From the NCBI GenBank assembly GCA_910574455.1, contig CAJSYZ010000008.1, forward strand, positions 2,730,707 through 2,794,706: a DNA stretch of 64,000 bases, written 5' to 3'. A model generated the notes under the pieces. The model saw nothing but the letters and a program-made list of their open reading frames with translations, was not told where the DNA came from and did not search any database. The position numbers were made by a program, and so were the translations under genes. The first letter of the stretch is position 1; every line of letters starts with the position of its first letter. Source of the DNA: Trichaptum fuscoviolaceum (Eukaryota > Basidiomycota > Agaricomycetes > Hymenochaetales > Trichaptaceae). This document shows, in pieces, positions 55,952-64,000 of this stretch.

Positions 55952-58670
55952 ATGGACTTCGTCGCAGAACCTCATCACACTCAAGAGTTCCATCCTACGC
56001 TGTATCACCAGCAAGATCATAACCATCATACCCGCCATTACTATCCATCCCCCTCTCCTCGATCGTATACCTCGCAGTCGCCTGTATCCACTTCGCCTTT
56101 CAGCCACTCGAGTTTTCATCAGACCTCGGCGGCGGAGCGGGTGTTGCCAGAAGTAGGACAGACCCGTTGTTGTAAGATGTACGCGTCCATCGATTCATCT
56201 TTTAACTTACAGACTTTTAGACTGGGCATTGCTCTCTTCTGACCTTCGTTTCCTCGTCTTGGATCCTGTTCTGGCCTATCATTTACATGATCAGGCAAAT
56301 GACATATTGCACACTTCGTTGTTGGAGTTCGTCCACCCCGAGGAGAGAAATTCTGCGAAGCAAGACCTCGGAGGCGTGCTTAACGAGCGTACGCTACATG
56401 GGAGTGTTACCCGGTATGTCCCCAACCTTTAGCTACTCAGAAGACAGTTCACTAAAGTCGAGATATGTGTGAATTCAAGCGTGCGGTTCTGTCGCCTATC
56501 CTGCGTGCGGCGTCTACTCGGCTACACGACCTCTGAAGAAGCTCCCCCTTATCCACCGACATTTCCTGCTGATCGCATTGCCATCGATTACAATTATATG
56601 GCAATTGATATTGTCCTCAATTGGGCTGCTGAAGGCGTTGTTCTGTGCTTTCTTCATGCAGTCGTTGACATCGCCCCGACAGAGGATAATGACGAATCTG
56701 TGAAGACCGGATGGTCAAACTGGTGCTCAACTTATGGGTTTGATGAGCAGGTAAATACTTTGTTACACCCAATACTTTCCAACAAAATGTGTAACAGTAT
56801 GCACAGCAGGCCCAATGGATGCATCGGTGCTTGAGCGACTGCATCCTTCCGCAGTTGCGATACCATGAAGGCCACAAGTCAGACCCATCCTTACGAGTCT
56901 TACAAATACTCAGAAACAACACGGATCGCACTCTGCTTTTTTCTTGGCCCCCGGAAGATATTTCGATTCAGTCCTACGACGCCGTGCCCCACGCGTACGA
57001 TTTAGGACGACTGGCCCAGCATGTTGAAATCGGAACATCTGGAGGTGGGGCAGGTGGTGGGGATGCGAAGACGAGTTGTACGCGCCGGTACAAGAGCTTC
57101 CAAAAGATGCCTGTGGCGACGGAGGAGGAGGGCGACGTAGAAGTGGAAAGCATATTTGTCCCTCATGGTATACCTGACTTCGTTGGGTACGTATAATTTA
57201 TACTGATGTCCTTATATAATGCAGGTACGATCATCTTTGCATGCCATAAGATTGACTATGTGCATAGACAGCAACAATCGTTCAGCAACGAAGTGCTATA
57301 TCAAAACAGTATGCCTGAAGAAATGGTGGTAGATTACTTACCATCATCTGCTGTCTCTCGTGATACTTGTTTTGTGGATGGCGGTCCGTATAACCTCCCT
57401 TACGCGGAAGAATCGCTGGAGCACCATACATCGTCGACTTCTTATGTCGAACAGTGGGTGGAAGGTCAAACACAGTCTCACTTGTCTCCTTCCCATCAAC
57501 GTTCACAATGGAATCGTACGCGTTTACATGATCATACACCATCACCCAACTCATCCATATGTGGTGCTCTTGCAATGGTGGAGCGTGGCTCTAGTAGCCA
57601 TCTCTGTTTGTCTCGCGATCGCGAACGGGACCAATCAGTCGCAGATGTACCTATGACGGGTGTGCATGAGAGGTCGCCACACATTGTGGCAAACGAAGCC
57701 CATCCTTCACCTTCGTCCCCTCGAAATGCGCCTCGGCCTCCCAGAGAAAATTTGGCCCGAAGCGCAACTTGTACATCAGGTACAGATAAGAGCAAAACCA
57801 TGCACTCTAGCACAGCAAGGGAAACCTATAGTGGTAGTGGTCGCAGCTCGGGAAACCCTCCCGTAGGCGTTTCCCGGTGTGTTAGTTGCCGAGCGACTCA
57901 TAGTCCTGAATGGCGGAAAGGTCCAAGTGGGAAGAAGGATCTATGCAACGCGTAAGCTTTCCTCTTCTTGTATTTTCGGTAACAGTAATGACGTTATATC
58001 CTCAGCTGTGGACTGCGGTACGCTCGAAATCGCGCAAAGAAAGAGGGCGTCGCGACGCGCAAACGAAAGGAAAAAGAGAAAGACGCAACAAAACATGCTT
58101 CATCGACTTCACTTACGGCAATGTCTGATGGGCAGCCGAGCTCTGTTACTCCGGTTACTCCTGACCAAGTGAACTTTGACGACTCTCTCCGGCAATCAAG
58201 GGATAGTCCATCTAATCTCTCTGATTTGTCTGGATCAGGTTTGCTACATTACTCTGCTTTGCGACAAGATGGGAGTCTCGAAGGGTCCGTTAGACCCTAT
58301 AGTCGTTCAGAATCCCCTGCTTACTCCGATGGGTTCAAGGTATCTGAGGTTCGGGGTCACAAATGGGCCGCACGTATTTTCTTCCACCCCACCCAGCGAT
58401 ACGAAAACTCTCATGCAAAGCACCAACCAGCACAGTCCATACATGGGGAGCATGGAGTTAGTGGGATCTTCAGCGCGTATAATTTCTAATGTTGAACGGG
58501 GCTCCTATGAAACCTCGTCATCTCGGATGGGAGGTTTTCATTATAATCGTCAACACGATGGACCTGAACAGAACAGTCTCTTGTCTGTGCCTGTGCAACA
58601 AATGCCTTATTCCTCTGGGTCAAGATTTACTGGCAAATCATCGCCTTTGAGGTCTACAATGGATTTGTAA
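55952..58670 (+). CDS. wc-2: WC-2-like PAS/GATA photoresponse transcription factor
   Basis: Exons inferred: 55952-56171, 56221-56413, 56480-56750, 56798-57167, 57225-57951, 58006-58339, and probably 58431-58670. All junctions are GT-AG and in phase, giving about 784 residues. If the last intron is not spliced the frame ends at 58489. The PAS region contains ALLSSDLRFLVLDPVLAYHL, EFVHPEERNSAKQDLG and LHGSVTR...VRRLLGY, typical of white-collar-2 proteins. The C-terminal GATA zinc finger (CVSCRATHSPEWRKGP..CNACGLRYARNR) is CX2CX18CX2C, the WC-2 spacing, with an intron inside the finger. No LOV cysteine motif was seen, so it would partner a WC-1 photoreceptor and bind DNA in the nucleus. The name is by family resemblance. 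Confidence 0.85.
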
Positions 58671-59339
58671 ATCCGAAACATAGTGAAGCATGTCGTCCGG
58701 GCGTCTTAAAGTTATACTGTATCGATTGGACTTCTGTCTGTATACTAAGGGTACATTATTTGTAGTATTTACGCTTCTTGGTGTTCTTTTATGCTACCGT
58801 GTATGTATTTACTCTGTCTAGAAACTACTTCTTGGTGATAATATCTCAGAATGGTTGAGTGATCGGAGCCAGCGCAATTTAAGCGAGAGATCGACGCGTT
58901 GAAGTCTATTGCGAATACAAACAGGAATAGTCACGTCGATCAGGCACGGACGTTCATTGTAGATACCGTTTTCATTATGCATGCATTTATGCCACCATGT
59001 ATCGTAACACACTTTCAAAGACATGAATAAGTATAGATTCAAAGGGTAACATTTACACTCAAGTACCGCAATAGAATACATAAGAATCGTACGCCATCAT
59101 TTCCCGCCTGTATTTTGCATAAAAGGGTCAGGTGCTACAAAGGGCAAAAATATACATAGTGAAGTGGGTCACCAAACATCGTTCAAGAAAAAAGAATGGG
59201 CATCAGGAATTTATCCTCGCTGGGACGGACCACCGTTCTGAGATACGTGGTGCGAAGGTTGTCCAATATTTCTCCAAGCATCAGAATCGATCTGCACGAT
59301 ACGAGAAACTGTTTAAAACAATGCAACCCCAGCAGCTGT
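58671..59339. other. Convergent intergenic region (3' ends of two genes)
   Basis: AT-rich, no supported gene. Holds the 3' UTRs of the WC-2-like gene (+) and the Zn2Cys6 gene (-). Short ORFs at 58818-59081 and 59132-59455 lack features. Confidence 0.6.
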
Positions 59340-62300
59340 TTAGGTTGAGCTCACTTGGTTCATCCACGTTTGCATATGAGCCTTCGTCAAAGTCGGGTCT
59401 TTCTCTTCCAGCATGTAAGAATCTTGTGATGGCTGGCAACCAATTGTTCCAATAGGCTGGTAGTATTGGGAGGAAGACTGCGGTTGCCCAGACATGTGGA
59501 CCTGTTCGATTGGCAGTCCTACAGGATTTTGGGGGTCCATTGGCCAGAACCACCCTGCGGGGACCTCAGCGAGAGATTTTCCGTTTACATCGCCCCCATT
59601 GTTCGCATTTGATGAGCTGTAAGAGTTTCCTGGGAATGCGTGTGTATGAGAGGGAGAGTGTTGAGGGTTGGAAGTTGTCGGGGAGAGCGAGCCAACGCCA
59701 GACGGACTACTCGCCTCCCAGTCATCCTCAGGGATCAACATGGGCGTGCCATTCCGCCTGACTTCGCTCAAGTTGATCTCGAGCACCTTCTCTGCCAGCT
59801 TTTCGATTAGAGGATGTCCGCCATTCATGTCCTTCCGCTCCCATCGCCAACGGAAACGAGGGAGCATGTCCAGTGCTGTCCATATGTCCTCGATAGCGAT
59901 GTCTTTCGAAAGACGATCACATTGAGACATTTGTCCGTAGAGAATCACCATCGCTGCTATGTGCAAAGGAATCGGAGAGACAAAAAAGGCGATATCAGGG
60001 AATTTGATCAGCGTAAAGTGCACCGCAATCACATTATGTGAAGTCACAATTGCTAGTAAATGGAAGATGTTTGTTCTCAATAAACTAATTAATGAACCAA
60101 AAGGTGTTGCTCACCATCCGTCAGGGCACGACGTCTCTGAGAGTAAGGCAATTCTTTTGAACTAAAGAGAGCCCGGAGGAGCAAGATACGCGCGATCCCA
60201 ATTTTAAGTAGAGTAAGGCCCTGGTCTTCGGTGATATCCTCGACGAGTTTCCTTTTCGTTTCCACGTTCCAACCCTCCGTACCACCGAAGTAGTATTTAT
60301 ATGATTCAGGCAGTTGCTTACGGAATTCAAACATGCTTTTGATGATTCGCGTCGCATGGCGCATGATTGTCTCCTGACCATGCCGTGTGGGAGAATAGAG
60401 AGAATTGACGATATCCGCCTGTATTTCAGCAACGGGAGCGGACAGAAGGAAGTGCTCAGAAAAGTCAACCAGCTTGCCACGCGAAGGGTGTGGTGTGCTA
60501 GAGTCCGACGGGTAAATAGCGAGTGGACGGCCAAGAAGGATGGAGGTCCCCCGATCATGCACCATAACAATGGACCACAGGCGAATTCGCAGTTGACATT
60601 CCTCTTCAGTAAACGTTTGACCTTGCTGGAATGGATCGTGATGCAAGCCTAGTTCAATCGCAACACGAACCAGACTGCCAACCAAGCGCCATAGCGAACG
60701 TTGCTGACGCTGACGACCGAACCGTTAGTTAGAAGGAGAATCTGGTGACGAAAGTAATAAATAGATACCCACCTCGCAGTACAGATACCAGTGCAAAAGA
60801 ATCAGTGCCTGTAGACTGGACACAGTTACCCGAAGGTCTGGTTTGACTGCAAGCGCCCGCTCGAATAGCTCTTCATGCTCAGGCCAACTGGGATTAAGGG
60901 GTTTCTTCTTCACGATCGGACTCCTACTCAAATCCTCTTTCGGGCCACCAGCAGTTTTGTTCAAGTCACTCATCGTGCCCAACGCTAAGACCAGGTACAA
61001 GCTGCACACAAAGCCTGGGTCATATGTTACAGGCTGGGCATCGTAAAGTAAGTTAAGCACATGTTCGAAGTCCCGTTTGATGAGGACAGGGCGATGGTAG
61101 TTCAGTTGCTTGAAATACACATCAACAATGCGCATCGTCATTTTACGATCCTTGGGAAGCCACAACGTAACGGTACGAACGCGCGTGCCAGGACCGTATC
61201 CAACAGCACTGATATGTTGCATATTAACAGAAAGCCAGTTCGTCGTGTCGCGAGGCGGAGCTGTCTCCGTCAGGTCACGGTCACGACCTGAAGAGAGGCC
61301 GCCGGAGCCGACGGCTAAGTCCTCAGTTTCGATAGTGCCAGACGTCGCACTCATAATACTCATGTTGGCCTCGTTGACAATCTGCGCGGAGACACCAAAG
61401 TTCTTCGCTAATGCCTGGAAAAGGAAGTTCGTTACTCAACACGTTATTATAAGATTGGTCTGATAACAAACTTACCTGCGCATTCGACATATCATTGGAC
61501 TGAGGGTCTTGACCCTTGATGTCCGCATCCGACCTCATAGGAGGAGGAGGCGGCATATGATGCTGGAAAGCGGGATGAATGCGCGGGTCATATATGCCAG
61601 GAGGGGGCATCATGGGCGGATAGGGGCCGCCGTGTGGCGGGGGAGGGTAGCCCGGCGGGGGGACGCCCATTGGATGGTAGCCTGGATGCATCATGTGCGG
61701 TGGGGGGTATGGATAGCCTTTCGGTGGGAGGGGGAGGTCACCCCTGCCCATGATGCGCGGGTTGGCACTGGAGGTGGAAAACTGAAAGGTCTCTGCGATT
61801 TCGTCCTGCGAAGGGTCGATGTCGATGCCCTCGCGGGCGAGTATGGCGTCGAGGTCGTCGACAGTGAAGCCGGGGTAATGTCTGCGCAGAAGAGCCTGAG
61901 CTTGGAGGACCTGCCGCTCGAGCTTCTCGACATGGCCACGGGGGGTGAGTGTCTTGCGGTGTCGGTCTTCCTGGTTGCACTGGACGCCGGCGGTCGCGCA
62001 GGCGGTGCATCGTGGGTGCTTTGAATCACACTGTGCACGACGAGGAGAACAGTGAGCTCGAGGTCTAGACGAGGGAGTTTGCCGATAACAGTCGGTGTTG
62101 ACCGACGGGACTTGCCTTGATTTTCTTGCTCCTGCACCGAGCACAGGCTTCGTGCGACCGTCTCAGTCGCCGCGGCTCGCTGATCGCCGCTGCCTCTTCG
62201 CCCTCTGCTGCCTTCTTCCGCTTCTTCACACTGCTCGCCGTTGGCGGCTGCGGGACATTCTCAGAGTGCGGCGACACAGGCGACGCCTGGTGCTGTTGTT

Positions 62301-62382
62301 GCTGCTCCATTTCGAGGGCAGACGAGATGGAAGAGTGCTGTCCGACGGGCACGTCTGAGTGTGGGGGCAGTATGTGTGTCAT
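59340..62382 (-). CDS. Zn2Cys6 fungal transcription factor with fungal_trans-type middle region
   Basis: Exons (minus): 62382-62116, 62030-61476, 61414-60773, 60709-60115, 60052-59340. The sum is 2772 nt, giving 923 residues with all phases consistent. The first intron (62115-62031) has a GC donor and lies inside the zinc cluster: CARCRSKKIK|CDSKHPRCTACATAGVQC (CX2CX6CX6CX2CX6C). A coiled-coil-like linker follows (HVEKLERQVLQAQALLRRHY), then a Pro/Gly/Tyr-rich stretch (about residues 150-250). The middle homology region contains DVYFKQLNYHRPVLIKRDFE, LWRLVGSLVRVAIELGLHHD and RIRLWSIVMVHDRGTSILLGRP. The Ser/Asn/Gln-rich tail may activate. Nuclear regulator; target genes cannot be told. Confidence 0.88.
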
Positions 62383-62573
62383 GGCAAACACCCTGCTCGT
62401 CGACGGCGACGGCGAGGCGACGATAAGGAAGAGGACGCGGGGGCACGATGGCGATTGCGGGCGTGCGGGTGCGATAACCGTCCCCTCGTCTTCGCTGTTG
62501 TTGTCCCCTGTTTGTTCCCGGTGGCGCTCGACTTACAACTTATTTTATTTTGTCGTCGTGCTCTGATGCAAGC
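62383..62573. promoter_or_regulatory. 191-bp shared promoter region of divergent TF and CobW genes
   Basis: The two start codons are only 191 bp apart on opposite strands. The region is GC-rich near the TF and has an AT-rich ACTTATTTTATTTTG close to the CobW start. No other gene fits. A bidirectional promoter is likely (inference from spacing). Confidence 0.6.
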
Positions 62574-63882
62574 ATGATACCAATAACTGTCTTCACTGGC
62601 TTTCTAGGCGCTGGGAAAACGACTCTCATCCTGTCTCTTCTGCCCAAGTTACCTAAAGATTACAAGGTCTGCCTGCTCAAGAACGAGTTTGGCGATGTCG
62701 AAGGTGTCTACCTTGCCTCCTCTGCTGAGAACAACACACATATGATCCGCTGCCAGTCGACAGCCAGCTTGCGAAACAGTCCAGCTTAGCCGGGGTCAGC
62801 GAAATCCTAAACGGCTGCATGCAAGTCGCAACTCGCTCCTCCATGTCGCCTTCTCTCATTGTTCAGGGCCGATTTCCAGGTGCTGTGTTCTCGTCGGGCA
62901 GATGAAAACAGCCCTTCTTGAAATTAGAGGTAATTGACTTCACACCTATATCCGCATTTGATCTCTTAAAGCGAATTACAGACAGATACAGTCCTGATCG
63001 TATCTTCATCGAGTCTTCGTGAGCGGCACTTGCACCAGATCTCCCCTGGCCTTTTCGTTTCTGATGCGATGTGGCGGTCATGTCTGCCAGTGGATCCGCC
63101 TTTCCGGCCACCCTCGCATTCCAAATCAGAGATCTTGAGCGCGAAACAAATGGCGCTTTCAAGCTCGATGCCATCGTTACTGTCGTTGATGCTGAGAACT
63201 TCACTGGATACGAGGATACAAGTCCCACCGCGAAGATGCAAGCTAGCTACACAGACCTTATCATCATCGTCAGTGCATCACTTAGTCTTCGTCCAAACTC
63301 TAACTCGCCATTTAGAACAAATCGGAACACGTATCGGAGTCGCAACTAGACACGGTCTTGGACCATCTGCATACACTTAACGATTTGACACCAAAGATTA
63401 AATCCAATGGAAAGAATGGTGTCGATCCCGATATCATCTTCAGCATCGACTCGAAACTTTTCTCTGTTCAGCAGGAGAGCTTACTAGTCGACGGCGCACA
63501 TAATGACGAAGTGCAGACGGTCACCCTTTGGCGAGGTATATCGAAACCGACTCCGAGTCACTCTCATTCGAACTGTGATCATGCTTCCCATGTTCATGAT
63601 ACGCCAGAGGCGAGCGTAGTCGAATTGACTGAAGCCCTCTTGAGGTATTCGCTTGACGCGGTGTCAAAAGAGAGTGTCTGGCGAATCAAAGGTTTCGTAC
63701 GTCTTGTTACTCCTCCCAAGCTAGTCATCGTCAATTGGGCGTTCGGGCGAGTTGAATTGACTCCTTTCGAGGACGATGATCCATCTGGGCCGGAGGTGAA
63801 GCTTACGATTATGGGTGAGAGCGGCGAGGTGAAGAGGGCCATAGCATCGTTCTCCAAGGCCATTGGGGCTGAGCTTTTATGA
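62574..63882 (+). CDS. CobW/COG0523 P-loop GTPase (ZNG1/CBWD-like metallochaperone)
   Basis: Six exons: 62574-62703, 62757-62820, 62880-62929, 62982-63018, 63091-63268, 63316-63882. They total 1026 nt, or 341 residues, with all phases consistent. The second intron has a GC donor. Walker A is GFLGAGKTT near the N-terminus. The metal-binding CxCC motif (GCMCCVLVGQM) is formed only after splicing. Other blocks are ESSGSAFPATLAFQ and VVDAENFTG. A His/Cys-rich loop (PSHSHSNCDHASHVHD) precedes the C-terminal CobW_C-like domain (WRIKGFVRL). Family members hydrolyse GTP and hand zinc or other metals to client proteins. It is a good candidate for the eukaryotic ZNG1 group, though the exact subgroup is uncertain. 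Confidence 0.9.
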
Positions 63883-64000
63883 GTATTTTGTAGACAGCGT
63901 AAAAAGATTATGAAAGTAATGTGTACAACATATATATGCATATAAATGTTGTGACGCGGCATTCCACGATTTTGGACGCGTATGACAAGATGACACGGAA
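63883..64000 (+). other. 3' flank of CobW gene
   Basis: AT-rich 3' UTR-like sequence up to the window edge; no other feature seen. Confidence 0.5.

Overview
The window comes from a filamentous basidiomycete, most likely an Agaricomycete. The evidence is intron-dense genes with 50-90 nt introns, a white-collar-2-type PAS/GATA gene, a Zn2Cys6 factor with a fungal_trans-like middle region, chromodomain Gypsy elements, Tad1-like LINEs with an RNase H domain, and fungal hAT transposons. About 55 kb is a nest of transposable elements. Only the last ~8 kb (55.9-64 kb) is ordinary genic DNA.

Layout. 1-0.9 kb: remnant of a Ty1/copia pol on the minus strand. 1.0-1.8 kb: a dispersed repeat. 2.6-4.7 kb: 3' half of a LINE (+), abutting at its poly(A) a LINE (-) that holds ORF1 and most of ORF2 and runs to about 11.9 kb. 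Its 5' UTR is split by a 1.8-kb composite element (9818-11654; perfect 8-bp target duplication GATCTTAC) that carries a polyubiquitin fragment. 11.9-13.1 kb: a CpG-eroded Gypsy gag-pol fragment. 13090-20128: a hAT element (8-bp duplication GTGTAGGG) whose transposase is broken by a second hAT-like element (15074-17267; CATCACCC) and by a 5'-truncated LINE. 20376-44968: an LTR/Gypsy element (468-bp LTRs, CGTAA duplication) that contains a younger chromovirus Gypsy (23696-34915; 810-bp LTRs, CCTCG duplication) and, in its 3' LTR, a 2.7-kb almost perfect palindrome (41857-44592). 45522-46110: a hAT-type MITE. 46124-55311: a further composite element with a thioredoxin/PDI-like gene fragment. A young Copia (47472-55199; 385-bp LTRs) sits in its right arm, and a second member of the ubiquitin-carrying family (47742-50043; TGAGCAAC) sits in the Copia 5' LTR, carrying an ING-like gene fragment. 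55.9-64 kb: a WC-2-like gene, a Zn2Cys6 factor on the opposite strand, and a CobW/ZNG1-type GTPase divergent from it across a 191-bp shared promoter region.

The most unusual feature is a family of hAT-like elements with 17-bp ends (TAGAGCATGACACGGGT), conserved asymmetric arms full of GGTACCTGCAGGTACC motifs, and different host-gene cargo in each copy. Other points of interest are an intron-containing antisense gene between pol and the 3' LTR of the young Gypsy, with three short ubiquitin-like motifs; a canonical A_AAU_UUU frameshift site at the gag-pol junction of the older Gypsy, which also has a long 5' coding region and 3' extension; and mutation patterns (CpG to TpG/CpA, CGA to TGA) suggesting methylation-linked decay. 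All coordinates and repeat matches were read by eye; family names rest on motif recognition, not database searches.
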